Counted from the stretch's first letter, positions 26,874-36,123 are shown. The stretch is 64,000 nucleotides of DNA from Acrocarpospora catenulata (GCF_018476525.1 NZ_JAHCST010000011.1:185363-249362), one strand, 5' to 3'. A program made the numbers and translations. The notes: generated from the letters alone by a model not told the origin.

Positions 26874-28457
26874 ATGACCCGTGTGGTCCTGCTGGGCTCC
26901 TCGCCCGGCCCGATCGGTTCCGCGTCCGGCGCGCCGCCCGTGCTCCCCACGGACATCCCCCTGGCGTCCCTCCCCGGCGCCCCCACGGTGTTCGGCCGGC
27001 TGCTCGGCCAGCTGGCCACGCTGGACTCCGAGCCCGTCACGATCGCCCGCCCGGCCGACGCGGACGCCTACCGGCGGCACGCCACCCGCGTGGTGGAGAG
27101 CCGGGATCTGGCCGGCGACCTGCGCGCCCTGGCCGACGCGGTGCAGGACACCCCCGGCAACGTGCTGATCATGCCGGCCGACGCGCTCCTCCACGACGAG
27201 CTGATCTACCAGCTCACCAAGGCCAAGCGCGCCGCCATCACGCTGATCCTGCGCGAGGAGCGCGACGAGAACGCGCCGGAGCCGCCGCCCATCGAGGAGG
27301 CCGTGCCGGAGATCGGCCAGGGCGTGCTGGAGGGCCTGCCGCAGCGCACCCGGGCCGGGCGCGGCCGGGTGACCTCGGTCGGCACCGCCTACCACGCGGT
27401 GACCCGCCCCAACGCCGCCCTGCTCGGCCCCATCCACCTGCAGGAGCGGCACGTGGCCACGCTGGCCGAGGTGGCCCGCGAGCTCGCCGACCTGGCCCAC
27501 CTGGTGGGCCCCGAGGACGACGTCACCGAACTGCTGGTGCTCGGCCTGGTCCGGCGCGGCGTCTCGGTCGGCGTGCGCGGCCGCCGCGACCTGTTCTACC
27601 GCCGAATGTACGGCCAGGCCGACCAGACCCAGGCCGCCCTCGCCGACATGGCCACCTTCAACGAGGACCGGGCCCGGCTGGACAACGCGGTCAAGGGCGC
27701 CGACGGCTTCTTCACCACGTTCTTCGTCAGCACCTACTCCCGGTTCATCGCCCGCTGGGCGGCCCGCCGCGGCCTGACCCCCAACCAGGTCACGCTGATC
27801 TCGATCGCGCTGGGCCTGCTGGCCGCCGGCGCCTTCGCCACCGGCACCCGGCCCGGGTACGTGGCCGGCGGCGTGCTCATCTACTTCGCCTTCGTCTTCG
27901 ACTGCGTGGACGGCCAGGTGGCCAGGTACGCGCGGAAGTTCGGCGTGCTGGGCGCCTGGCTGGACGCCACCTTCGACCGGTTCAAGGAGTACGCGGTCTT
28001 CGTCGGCCTGGCCGTCGGCGCCACGGTCTCCGGCCAGTTCGGCGACGGCGAGGGCGTCTGGACGCTGGCCCTGGTGGCGCTGGCCCTCCAGTCGGTCAAG
28101 CACCTGCTGGACTTCTCCTTCGGCGCCGCCAACCGGCGCAAGCCCCCGGTCCCGCTGCCCACCCTGGACCTGCGGGTACCCGACGACCGCCCGCTCCGGG
28201 ACGCCCTGGAGCAGCGGCGGGAGAGCCGGAGCACCGGCGTGCAGGGGCTGCTCCGGCTGTGGACCAGGGCCGGGCGGTTCCGTCTCGTGCACTGGGCCCG
28301 CAAGATGATCGTGTTCCCGATCGGCGAGCGGTTCGCCGCGATCGCCCTCGTGACCGCGTTCTTCGACCCCCGCGTCACCTTTCTCACCCTGATCGTCTGG
28401 GGCGGCGTCGCGGCCACCTACACCCTGACCGGACGTCTCCTGAGGTCACTCGCATGA
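26874..28457 (+). CDS. CDP-alcohol phosphatidyltransferase with N-terminal nucleotidyltransferase-like domain
   Basis: 527 residues from ATG 26874 with GAAAGGG 6 bases or so upstream. The C-terminal half is a membrane CDP-alcohol phosphotransferase: the motif D-G-x2-A-R-x8-G-x3-D-x3-D is read as DGQVARYARKFGVLGAWLDA followed by TFD, with several membrane segments after it. The N-terminal 230 residues resemble a sugar-nucleotidyltransferase-like domain (VVLLGSSP start, VLIMPADALLHDEL) but lack a recognisable GxGTRL loop, so activity there is doubtful. Similar two-domain proteins make inositol- or sugar-phosphate-linked phospholipids. It is coupled by ATGA to a DUF5941 gene; I believe these are found fused in Streptomyces. 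Confidence 0.85.
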   Translation: MTRVVLLGSSPGPIGSASGAPPVLPTDIPLASLPGAPTVFGRLLGQLATLDSEPVTIARPADADAYRRHATRVVESRDLAGDLRALADAVQDTPGNVLIMPADALLHDELIYQLTKAKRAAITLILREERDENAPEPPPIEEAVPEIGQGVLEGLPQRTRAGRGRVTSVGTAYHAVTRPNAALLGPIHLQERHVATLAEVARELADLAHLVGPEDDVTELLVLGLVRRGVSVGVRGRRDLFYRRMYGQADQTQAALADMATFNEDRARLDNAVKGADGFFTTFFVSTYSRFIARWAARRGLTPNQVTLISIALGLLAAGAFATGTRPGYVAGGVLIYFAFVFDCVDGQVARYARKFGVLGAWLDATFDRFKEYAVFVGLAVGATVSGQFGDGEGVWTLALVALALQSVKHLLDFSFGAANRRKPPVPLPTLDLRVPDDRPLRDALEQRRESRSTGVQGLLRLWTRAGRFRLVHWARKMIVFPIGERFAAIALVTAFFDPRVTFLTLIVWGGVAATYTLTGRLLRSLA

Positions 28458-29170
28458 TCACCCAGCCCCAGCAGGTCACCCCCCTCCCCGACCCGGACGA
28501 GGAGCGCCGCCGCGTCCAGACCGAGCGGCTGCTCGCCTACCGCGACGACGGGCCGCTGGTCGCGCTGCTGAGGGGGCGGCTCGGGCGCGGCCTGCCGCCG
28601 GTGCCCGCCACACTGGCCGCGCTGCTGGCCGTCGTCGCGCTGGCGGTCACCGGGACGCTCACCTCCGGCCCGGTGCTGGCCGTACCGTCGCTGGTGCTGG
28701 TCGCCCTGGTGGTGCCGACCGCCGCCCGCGACCACCTGGGCCGGTTCGACTGGCTGACCCCGCCGCTGCTGCGCGGCGCCGAGTTCCTCACCGTGATCCT
28801 GCTCGGCCTGGCCGAGGGCACGCCCAAGTGGCTGCTGTTCCTGCTGATCTACATCGTCGGCTACCACACCTACGACACCGTGTACCGGACCCGGCAGAGC
28901 ATCTGGCCCCCGGCGTGGGTCTTCCGGGCCGGGCTCGGCTGGGAGGTCCGGCTGCTGATCATCGGCGCCGCGGCGGCCTTCGGGCAGCTGACCTGGGTGG
29001 CGGCCGTGCTCACCGGGTACCTGCTGGTGCTCTTCTCGGTGGAGAGCGTGCTCAGCTGGGTGCGGCTGGACCAGGCCACCGCGCTGGCCCAGGCGTCGGC
29101 GGACCAGGACCTGGAGGCCAGCCCGGAGGACGCCATGGAGGCGGCCACCGGCGACGCGGAACAGGCGTAA
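28454..29170 (+). CDS. DUF5941-type membrane protein
   Basis: 238 residues, ATG overlapping the previous stop. After a charged N-terminus (about 45 residues) there are five or six hydrophobic segments, among them TLAALLAVVALAVTGTLTSG, FLTVILLGLAEG, WLLFLLIYIVGYH and LLIIGAAAAFGQLTW. A conserved-looking YHTYDTVYRTRQS lies between. It resembles the DUF5941 domain, usually encoded with the CDP-alcohol phosphatidyltransferase just upstream, and probably works with it in phospholipid synthesis. Function unproven. Confidence 0.75.
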   Translation: MITQPQQVTPLPDPDEERRRVQTERLLAYRDDGPLVALLRGRLGRGLPPVPATLAALLAVVALAVTGTLTSGPVLAVPSLVLVALVVPTAARDHLGRFDWLTPPLLRGAEFLTVILLGLAEGTPKWLLFLLIYIVGYHTYDTVYRTRQSIWPPAWVFRAGLGWEVRLLIIGAAAAFGQLTWVAAVLTGYLLVLFSVESVLSWVRLDQATALAQASADQDLEASPEDAMEAATGDAEQA

Positions 29171-29191
29171 CCCCCGCGTTCCCTTGCTGAC

Positions 29192-29218
29192 GGCTCCCGC
29201 CGATGCCCGGCGGGAGCC
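29192..29218. terminator. Bidirectional hairpin terminator
   Basis: GGCTCCCGCC (29192-29201) pairs perfectly with GGCGGGAGCC (29209-29218) around a 7-base loop. It lies between the stops of two convergent genes (29170 and 29220), so it can serve both strands. Confidence 0.88.
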
Positions 29219-29219
29219 T

Positions 29220-29888
29220 TCAGTTACCCCGGATGAGGCTCATCCGCCTGGCGTAGCGGCGTCGCCCGATCAGCCGCCACATCACCTTGGCCGGCAGCGG
29301 CAGGTCCGCCAGAAAGCGCTCCCGCTCCTCCGGCGTGATCTCCTCCAGGATCGCGCCCAGGGTGAGCAACTGCCGCTCGGGCGACTCCTTGGCCAGCTCG
29401 GCCTGAGCCCGTTCCCCCAACGCCTGCCACTCGGGCACGGTGAGATGCTCCGACACCAGCGGCAGGATGTGCTGCTCCTCCTCGTCCAGGTGCTCGATCA
29501 GGGCGTCCCTGTGCCGGCCGAGTTCAGCGACGATCTCGTCCCGGACCACCGGGTCGGCGGTGCGCTCCCACTCGGGGAGCAGCTCGGAGACCCGATTCAG
29601 GGTGCCGGCCACCACCTCGTGCTGCGCCTCCATCCGGAGCACCAGCTCGGCCTCCAGGTCGACCCGAGCCAGCAGCTTGGGCCAGAGCAACTCGTCCTCG
29701 TTGGTGTGGTGGTGGTGCAGGCTGTGGGCGTACTGGCGGTAGTGCGCGGCGACGATCCCGGCCCGGGCGGCGTCTCCGGCGGCGACCCGCCGCACCGCGT
29801 CCGGCAGCACCCGGGACTCTCGCCGGAACATCCGGTGGATTATCACCATCTCCTGTACGTACGGACGTTCGTCTGTCGCGACTGTCAT
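29220..29888 (-). CDS. Hemerythrin HHE-domain protein
   Basis: 222 residues from ATG 29888 with GAGGAG upstream on its strand. The HHE cation-binding helices are visible: EMVIIHRMFRRE, HYRQYAHSLHHHHTNEDELLWPKL, MEAQHEVVAGTLN and HRDALIEHLDEEEQHILPLV, giving the H-HxxxE-type ligands of a diiron site that can bind O2, NO or sense redox/iron state. The C-terminal 60 residues are charged. It is divergent from a large AfsR-like regulator, and three CAAGAG-type heptamers at an 11-bp period lie 46 bases upstream of its start, in the same orientation as those before the MMPL gene. Confidence 0.88.
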   Translation of the reverse strand: MTVATDERPYVQEMVIIHRMFRRESRVLPDAVRRVAAGDAARAGIVAAHYRQYAHSLHHHHTNEDELLWPKLLARVDLEAELVLRMEAQHEVVAGTLNRVSELLPEWERTADPVVRDEIVAELGRHRDALIEHLDEEEQHILPLVSEHLTVPEWQALGERAQAELAKESPERQLLTLGAILEEITPEERERFLADLPLPAKVMWRLIGRRRYARRMSLIRGN

Positions 29889-29933
29889 GGAAGGCTCCTC
29901 ACTGGTTTCGTGCGCCTTCACTCTCCGGTGCCG

Positions 29934-29961
29934 TTCTTGAAATTCTCTTGGGAGCCTCTTG
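29934..29961. promoter_or_regulatory. Three heptamer repeats at 11-bp period (SARP-type box)
   Basis: Read on the plus strand, TTCTTG (29934-29939), CTCTTG (29945-29950) and CTCTTG (29956-29961) start exactly 11 bases apart; on the minus strand these are TCAAGAG, CCAAGAG and TCAAGAA separated by 4 bases. Proteins with an OmpR-like plus BTAD domain bind direct heptamers with 4-base spacers on one face of DNA. The box lies between the hemerythrin gene and the regulator. A possible -10 TACGCT (29967-29972) for the regulator follows it. Confidence 0.8.
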
Positions 29962-29979
29962 AGAACTACGCTGACCCGT

Positions 29980-32900
29980 ATGACGTCGCATTCGCCGATC
30001 CGCCTCCGGGTGCTCGGCCCGTTGGACGCACGGGTCGGCGGGCAGTCCGTGCCGCTGGGCGGGCCACGCCAGCGCGCCGTGCTCGCGCTGCTGGTGGCCT
30101 CGCGAGGCGACGTCGTCTCGGTCGACCGCATGATCGAGGACCTGTGGCGCGGCGAACCCCCCGCCAAGGCCACCGCGTCACTCCAGTCGTACGTGGCGAA
30201 CCTGCGCCGCGTGCTGGAACCCGGCCGGGCGCTGCGCGCGCCCGCGCGGGTGATCGTCAGCGCCGCGCCCGGTTACGCCATCCGGATGGACGCCGACGCG
30301 GTGGACGCCTGGCGGTTCGAGCGGCTGGCCGACGCCGCCCGCGCGCTCGCCGAGACCGACCCGGCCAGGGCCCGGCAGGAGCTCGGCGAGGCGCTCGGCC
30401 TGTGGCGCGGCACGGCGTTCGCCGAGGTCGCCGACGAGGAGTGGGCGGTCGCGGAATCGGCACGGCTGGCCGAGATCCGGCTGGGCGCGCAGGAGCTGCT
30501 GGTGGCGGTGACGCTGCGCTCCGCGCCCGCCACCGAGGCGGTGCCGGGCGCCGAGCTGCTCACCCGGCGGCATCCCCTGCGCGAGGAGAGCTGGCGGTTG
30601 CTGGCGCTCGCGTTGTGGGGCAGCGGACGGCAGGCCGACGCGCTGACCGCACTGCGCCGGGCGCGGACCATGCTCTCCGACGAGCTGGGCCTGGACCCGG
30701 GGCCCGAGCTGGTCGCTTTGGAGCGCGCCATCCTGAACCAGGACCTCACCCCGCTGCGGGCCGCCACCCGGCAACCGGCAGAACGGCAGCCGGTGCCGCC
30801 GCCGGGTCCGATCGTGCCGGCCGATCCGGGCACCCCGCGCCCGGCTCCCGTACGCGCGGCGGAGCAGCTTTTCTTCGGCCGGGACGCCGAGCTGGCCGCG
30901 CTCCGCCGGACGGCGGTCGAGGTGGCCGCCGGGGAGTCGCGGATCGTGCTGATCAGCGGCGAGCCGGGCGCCGGCAAGTCCACCCTGCTCGGCCACCTGA
31001 TGGCCGATCTGGACCCGGCCGTCTGGCGGGTCGCCTGCGGCCGTTGCCCGGAGGAGGACGGCGCGCCCCCCGCCTGGGCCTGGGTGGAGACGCTCCGGCG
31101 GCTGGCCGCCCAGGTCCCGCTCGGCCAGTACGAACAGGCGCTGGCGCCGCTGCTCAGCGAGGGCCAGATCCCGCACCAGGACGACGCGGCCACCGGCCGG
31201 TTCCGGCTGCACCGCGCGGTCTGCTCCTGGCTGCGTGAGATGACCGGGGACGGTCCCGCCGACGGCCGGGCGCTGGCCGTCGTCCTGGACGACCTGCACC
31301 GGGGCGACGCCGAGACGCTCGGCCTGCTCACCACGGTCGCCGAGGAACTGGCCACCTCGCGCATCCTGCTGGTGGCCGCCTACCGCCCGTCCGAGGTGTC
31401 GCAGGCGCAGTCCGACTCGCTGGCCCAGCTGGCCACCCGATCCCCCGTCCGGCTGCCACTCGCCGGGCTCTCGGCAGCCGATGTGAAGCTGCTGGTCACC
31501 GCGGTCTGCGACCGCCCGGTGGATCCCGACATGCTGGACTCACTGGCCGAGCGCACCGGCGGCAACCCCTTCTACGTGCGGGAGAGCGCCCGGCTGCTGG
31601 CGTCGGAAGGCCAGATCGGCGCGGTCCCCGACGGCGTGCGGGACGTGCTGCGCCGACGGCTCGCCCGGCTGCCCGCCCCGGCCGTCAGCGTGCTCCGGCT
31701 GGCGGCCGTGGTGGGCCGGGAGGCCGAGGTGGAGGTGCTGATCGGAGCGGCCGACACCGACGAGGACGGGGTGCTGGACGCGCTGGAGGCGGGGGTGCTC
31801 ACCGGACTGCTCACCGAGCCCTCACCGGGCCGGGTCCGGTTCACCCACGCGCTGGTCCGGGACACCCTGTACCAGGACCTGTCCGGGCTGCGCCGCTCCC
31901 GCACCCACGCCCGGGTGGCTGACATCGTCGAGCGGCTACGCCCCACCGACCTGCCCGCGCTGGCCCACCACTACGCCCGCGCCGCCACCTCCGGCACCGC
32001 CGAACGGGCGATGGAGTACTCGATCCGGGCCGCCGAGCTGGCCACCCGCCGGTACGCCCACGACACCGCGGCCGGGCTGCTCACCCAGGCGCTGGAGTGT
32101 TTCGACCGGGTACCGGGCGACATCGGCGACCGAGCGGCCCGGCGGGTGGACCTGCTGGCCCGGCTGGTCGGCGCGCAGGTGCTCGCGGCCGCCGTGACCG
32201 CCGCCAGGGACACCCGGCAGCGGGCCATCGACGTGGCCGAGGAGACCGGCCGCGACGATCTGCTGCTCAAGGCGTTCACCTGCTGGACCGAGGCCACCCC
32301 GTGGCAGATCAAGCCGTACGCGGTGGTCGATGAGCGCGCTCTCGGCCTACTCGCCCGCTTGCTCCGCCGGACCGACCTGGACCCGCTGACCCGGTGCCGC
32401 CTGCTGGAGATGACCGCCTCGGAGCTGGACGGCGAGGACGACCCCCGAGCCGAGGCGATCGTGGCCGAGCTGGCGGCCATCGCCGCGACCGCCGACGACC
32501 CCGCGATCCACGCGCTCAACCTGACGGTGCGCATCCGGCAGTACCACGCCCATGAGGACCCGCGGCTGCTGGTGGAGCTGGCCGACGAGCTGGCCCGGCT
32601 GGGAGCCGAGCACGACATGGTGGCCTACCGGTGGTACGGCCAGTTCGTCGGCGCCCGGGCCTGCTACACCAAGGGCGACATCCCGGGCATGCGGACCCGG
32701 CTGGACCGCGCCCTGGACCTCGCGAAGGCGTACCAGATGGTGGAGGCCCGGCAGGTGGGCCTGGTCGCCGAGGCCATGCTGGCCCACGTGCACGGGCGGC
32801 TGGCGGAGTCCGAGCGCCTCTACAACGAGGCGTACGGGGTGCTCCGGCGAGCCGGGTCGATCACGGCGCTCGGGGCGCAGACGTTCTCCATCTTCGCCAT

Positions 32901-33396
32901 CCGGCTCAGCCAGCACCGGGAGGCCGAGTACCTGCCCATCGTCGAGCGGATGTTCGAGGAGCACGGCCCGCTGGTGGCCGACTTCGCCGCGCTCTGCATG
33001 CTCGACGCCGGGCTGGAGGACCGGGCCCGTGAGATGCGGCGCCGCCGGGTGCCGCTCCGCCGCGACTTCTACCACGTGGTGTACGCGACGCTCCGCGGCA
33101 TGGCCGTGGCCCGCATCGGCGAGCCCGGCGAGGCGGCGGAGATGATCGCCCTGCTCACCCCCATGCGGGACGAGCTGCCCGGGTCGGTCCCGATGTCGGT
33201 GGCGGCCCGGCCGGTCGCGCACGTGCTGGGCGACCTCTACCGGTCGCAGGGTCGGCCGGCCGAGGCGGAACGGGAGTACCGGCACGCGGTGACGGTCGCC
33301 CGGCGGTACGACGCGCCGCTCTGGGAGGCGGACGCCGAGGCGGCGGCACGTGACGTCGTTTCCAAGAGCATGCCAAGAGGCCGGCAAGAGGTCTGA
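29980..33396 (+). CDS. AfsR/SARP-type BTAD regulator with AAA ATPase and TPR-like region
   Basis: 1,138 residues from ATG 29980; no ribosome site is seen and the -10 TACGCT would start the transcript at about this ATG, so it may be leaderless. Domains: OmpR-like winged helix (about 5-95; LRVLGPLDARVGG, GGPRQRAVLALLV, AAPGYAI), BTAD (about 95-245; RHPLREESWRLLALALW, DELGLDPGPEL), an AAA/NTPase (about 290-640) with Walker A GEPGAGKST and Walker B LAVVLDDLHRGD, then a long helical-repeat C-terminus. Such proteins activate transcription, gated by ATP. The two heptamer boxes at each end of the gene are its likely sites, giving hemerythrin and MMPL as targets. Confidence 0.9.
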   Translation: MTSHSPIRLRVLGPLDARVGGQSVPLGGPRQRAVLALLVASRGDVVSVDRMIEDLWRGEPPAKATASLQSYVANLRRVLEPGRALRAPARVIVSAAPGYAIRMDADAVDAWRFERLADAARALAETDPARARQELGEALGLWRGTAFAEVADEEWAVAESARLAEIRLGAQELLVAVTLRSAPATEAVPGAELLTRRHPLREESWRLLALALWGSGRQADALTALRRARTMLSDELGLDPGPELVALERAILNQDLTPLRAATRQPAERQPVPPPGPIVPADPGTPRPAPVRAAEQLFFGRDAELAALRRTAVEVAAGESRIVLISGEPGAGKSTLLGHLMADLDPAVWRVACGRCPEEDGAPPAWAWVETLRRLAAQVPLGQYEQALAPLLSEGQIPHQDDAATGRFRLHRAVCSWLREMTGDGPADGRALAVVLDDLHRGDAETLGLLTTVAEELATSRILLVAAYRPSEVSQAQSDSLAQLATRSPVRLPLAGLSAADVKLLVTAVCDRPVDPDMLDSLAERTGGNPFYVRESARLLASEGQIGAVPDGVRDVLRRRLARLPAPAVSVLRLAAVVGREAEVEVLIGAADTDEDGVLDALEAGVLTGLLTEPSPGRVRFTHALVRDTLYQDLSGLRRSRTHARVADIVERLRPTDLPALAHHYARAATSGTAERAMEYSIRAAELATRRYAHDTAAGLLTQALECFDRVPGDIGDRAARRVDLLARLVGAQVLAAAVTAARDTRQRAIDVAEETGRDDLLLKAFTCWTEATPWQIKPYAVVDERALGLLARLLRRTDLDPLTRCRLLEMTASELDGEDDPRAEAIVAELAAIAATADDPAIHALNLTVRIRQYHAHEDPRLLVELADELARLGAEHDMVAYRWYGQFVGARACYTKGDIPGMRTRLDRALDLAKAYQMVEARQVGLVAEAMLAHVHGRLAESERLYNEAYGVLRRAGSITALGAQTFSIFAIRLSQHREAEYLPIVERMFEEHGPLVADFAALCMLDAGLEDRAREMRRRRVPLRRDFYHVVYATLRGMAVARIGEPGEAAEMIALLTPMRDELPGSVPMSVAARPVAHVLGDLYRSQGRPAEAEREYRHAVTVARRYDAPLWEADAEAAARDVVSKSMPRGRQEV
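33363..33390 (+). promoter_or_regulatory. Three heptamer repeats at 11-bp period (SARP-type box) before MMPL gene
   Basis: CAAGAG occurs at 33363-33368, 33374-33379 and 33385-33390, exactly 11 bases apart, giving heptamers CCAAGAG, CCAAGAG and GCAAGAG with 4-base spacers. They overlap the last codons of the regulator gene and lie 57 bases upstream of the MMPL start, in the same orientation relative to MMPL as the box upstream of the hemerythrin gene. No good -10 is seen, as is usual for activator-dependent promoters. Confidence 0.8.
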
Positions 33397-33447
33397 GCCA
33401 CCGTTTGAGGTGACACCTATTCCAGAATGCTCCAGAAGGACACCTCA

Positions 33448-35541
33448 ATGGCTCGTCTGCTCAGCCGCCTGGGTGGCGCGACCGCTGCCCATCCGTGGCG
33501 CACCCTGATCATCTGGCTGCTCGCCGTGACCGCCGCTGTCGGCATCGCGGGCGTGGCCGGTGGCACCACCCACGACGACTACAACATTCCCGGCATCCCC
33601 TTCCAGGTGGGCACCGCCTACCTGGCCGACCACTTTCCTGAAATGTCGGGCGCGGGCGCCCGGGTGGTGGTGCACGGCGACGCCGCCCCGCCCCCGGCCG
33701 TGCTCACCGAGCTGAGCGACCGGCTGGCGAGCATGCGCGGCGTCTCGCTGGTCTCCCCGCCGCGCCTGTCGGCGGACGGCGACACCGCGCTCATCGCGGT
33801 GAACTACCGCGTCCCGGTCACCGACTTCGCCGGTTCTGAAGGCGTGGACGCGCTGCGCGCCGCCGCCGAGCCCACCGAGCGGGCCGGGTTCCAGGTGGAG
33901 TTCGGCGGCGAGGTGCCGGAGAACTTCTCCGCGCCCAGCGGCACCGCCGAGGTGGTGGGCGTGGTCGCCGCGCTGGTCATCCTGGTGCTGGCGCTCGGCT
34001 CGCTGGTCGCGGCCGGGCTGCCCATCCTGGTGGCGCTGATGGGCCTGGGCGTGGGCACCTCGGTGATCACGCTGCTGGCCGCCGTCACCGACATCTCCTC
34101 GACCGCGCCCACCGTCGCCTCCATGGTCGGGCTCGGCGTCGGCATCGACTACGCGCTCTTCCTGGTCAGCAGGCACGTGGAAGGGCTGCGCCGGGGCCTG
34201 TCGCCGCGCGAGGCGGCGGCCGAGGCCACCGCCACCGCCGGGTCCTCGGTGCTGGTCGCCGGGCTGACCGTGCTGGTGTCGCTGCTCGGGCTCAACCTCT
34301 CCACGCTGCCGGTCTACGCCTCCTTCGCCTACGCCACCTTCGCCACGGTGGGCGCGGTCATGGTCGCCTCGATCACCCTGGTCCCGGCCATGCTGGGGCT
34401 GGCCGGCCACCGGGTGCTCCCCCGCCGCGAGCGCTCCGGCGGCCCGGCCCGCACGGTGCGGCGGGCCGGTCCGACCCGGACCGAGCGGTGGGCGTCCTGG
34501 GTGGGGGCCCGGCCGCTGCGGTCCGCGCTGGCCGCCCTGGTGGTGCTGCTGGCGCTGGCCGCGCCGCTGCTCGGCATGCGCACCTGGCCGCAGGACGCGG
34601 GCACCCAGCCCGAATCCAGCACGACCAGGCGCGCCTACGACCTGGTGGCCGCCGAGTACGGCCCCGGCGCCAACGGCCCCATCGTGATCGCGATGCCCGC
34701 CACGCTGGCCGCCCAGGTCGCCGCCGCGCTCCCCGGGCAGCCGGGGGTGACGGCGGCCACCCCGCCGCTGGTCCGCGGCGAAGCGGCGATGATCAGCGTC
34801 GAGCCCGCCACCGGCCCGCAGGACGAGGCCACCACCGAACTGGTGCGCCGGCTCCGCGCCACACTGCCCGAGGGCGTGATGGTGACCGGCCTCGTGGCCG
34901 GGTTCGGCGACATCTCCGACCGGCTGGCCGAGCGGCTCTGGATCGTGGTGGCGTTCGTGGTCGCCCTCTCGCTGCTCCTGCTCACCGTGCTGTTCCGGGC
35001 TCCGGTGGTGGCGCTCAAGGCGGCGGTGATGAACCTGCTCTCGGTGGGCGCCGCGTACGGGGTGATCACCGTGGTCTTCCAGACCGACGCGGGGGCGCGC
35101 CTGGTCGGGCTGCCGCACGGGGGCCCGATCTCCAGCTGGGTGCCCATCCTGATGTTCACCGTGCTGTTCGGGCTCTCCATGGACTACGAGGTCTTCCTGC
35201 TCTCCCGGGTCCGGGAGGACTATCTGGCCACCGGCGACGCCAAAGAAAGCGTGGTGCGGGGCCTGTCCGCCACCGGAAAGGTGATCACCAGCGCGGCCGC
35301 CATCATGATCGCGGTCTTCGTCGGCTTCGCGCTGGACCCGGATGTCACCGTCAAGACCACCGGGGTGGGCATGGCCGTCGCCGTGCTGATCGACGCGACC
35401 ATCGTCCGCATGGTGCTGGTCCCCGCCACGATGGCCCTGCTGGGGCGGGCCAACTGGTGGCTCCCTGACTGGCTGGATCGCCTGCTGCCGCGCACCGCGC
35501 ACAGCGCGGCTCCGGAACTCCGCGAGCCCGTACGGGTCTAG
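33448..35541 (+). CDS. MMPL family transporter
   Basis: 697 residues from ATG 33448, 7 bases after AGAAGGA; an ATG at 33427 is less well placed. RND-like MMPL architecture: one N-terminal membrane helix, an extracellular loop, a block of about five helices (from about residue 165), a central cytoplasmic stretch, a second loop, and a second helix block. Signature segments GLGVGIDYALFLVSRHVE and FGLSMDYEVFLLSRVRED carry the paired acidic/tyrosine residues of the proton relay. Family members export lipids or drugs by proton motive force. The SARP box upstream links it to the regulator. Its stop shares CTAG (35538-35541) with the convergent gene. Confidence 0.9.
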   Translation: MARLLSRLGGATAAHPWRTLIIWLLAVTAAVGIAGVAGGTTHDDYNIPGIPFQVGTAYLADHFPEMSGAGARVVVHGDAAPPPAVLTELSDRLASMRGVSLVSPPRLSADGDTALIAVNYRVPVTDFAGSEGVDALRAAAEPTERAGFQVEFGGEVPENFSAPSGTAEVVGVVAALVILVLALGSLVAAGLPILVALMGLGVGTSVITLLAAVTDISSTAPTVASMVGLGVGIDYALFLVSRHVEGLRRGLSPREAAAEATATAGSSVLVAGLTVLVSLLGLNLSTLPVYASFAYATFATVGAVMVASITLVPAMLGLAGHRVLPRRERSGGPARTVRRAGPTRTERWASWVGARPLRSALAALVVLLALAAPLLGMRTWPQDAGTQPESSTTRRAYDLVAAEYGPGANGPIVIAMPATLAAQVAAALPGQPGVTAATPPLVRGEAAMISVEPATGPQDEATTELVRRLRATLPEGVMVTGLVAGFGDISDRLAERLWIVVAFVVALSLLLLTVLFRAPVVALKAAVMNLLSVGAAYGVITVVFQTDAGARLVGLPHGGPISSWVPILMFTVLFGLSMDYEVFLLSRVREDYLATGDAKESVVRGLSATGKVITSAAAIMIAVFVGFALDPDVTVKTTGVGMAVAVLIDATIVRMVLVPATMALLGRANWWLPDWLDRLLPRTAHSAAPELREPVRV

Positions 35542-36053
35542 CCCCCGGGCACCGAGAAGACAGCCCAGACGATCTTGCCGCCCTCGGCGAGTCTGGTGTA
35601 GCCCCAGGTGAGGCTGAGTTCCTGGACCAGGAACAGCCCCCGCCCGGATTCGGCGAAGTCGTCCTCGGGGCACATGATCGGCACCCGGTCGCTGGGGTCG
35701 CGCACGGCACAGGCCACGTGCACGCTCTGGTTCGACAGCCGGAGCTGGACGGGTTCGTCCGGCGCCAGCGACCGCGGCCAGCAGAGGCGTTTGTCTGGCA
35801 GGGCGTGCCGCAGGGCGTTGGTGACCAGCTCGGAGACGACCAGCTGGACATCGTCGGCGACCTGCGGCAGGCCCCACTTGTTCAGGGTCTGCACGGTGAA
35901 CCGCCTGGCAGCCGAAGCTGAACCCGCACCTGCTCGCAGAGCGCAGCTGGCAGGTGCAGGCCAGGTCAAGTCAGGCCCCACAACCGGCTCGAACTCCGGA
36001 AAGAGCCCCGAAGGCGCCATTCCGGCTGCCCGGCCTGCCAGATGTGCGGTCAT
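35538..36053 (-). CDS. ATP-binding protein of the RsbW/anti-sigma HATPase type
   Basis: 171 residues from ATG 36053 with an AGGGA stretch upstream; a longer frame reaches 36281 but runs through the operator region. GHKL ATPase fold: SELVTNALRHALP (N-box), MCPEDDFAESGRGLFLVQEL (G1-type ExGxGL) and a C-terminal GGKIVWAVFSV. Lone HATPase proteins of this kind act as anti-sigma or signalling kinases. Together with the divergent helix-turn-helix gene and the DUF397 gene it makes a trio that is common in actinomycetes around WhiJ-like regulators. The N-terminal 45 residues are loose and Ala/Pro-rich. Confidence 0.85.
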   Translation of the reverse strand: MTAHLAGRAAGMAPSGLFPEFEPVVGPDLTWPAPASCALRAGAGSASAARRFTVQTLNKWGLPQVADDVQLVVSELVTNALRHALPDKRLCWPRSLAPDEPVQLRLSNQSVHVACAVRDPSDRVPIMCPEDDFAESGRGLFLVQELSLTWGYTRLAEGGKIVWAVFSVPGG

Positions 36054-36107
36054 CGCCGTCCCTGAAGGTGAACTATCTGCCTTCCCATTAACATCATATG
36101 CAATCAC

Positions 36108-36123
36108 GGATGCACGTGCATCC
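36108..36123. promoter_or_regulatory. 16-bp perfect palindrome, probable operator of the WhiJ-like regulator
   Basis: GGATGCACGTGCATCC (36108-36123) is a perfect palindrome between the divergent HATPase and helix-turn-helix genes. On the minus strand a -10-like TATGAT (plus-strand 36093-36098) follows it, so the palindrome would overlap the -35 of the HATPase promoter. Its 10-bp core TGCACGTGCA recurs at 37180-37189 before the DUF397 gene. Confidence 0.75.
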
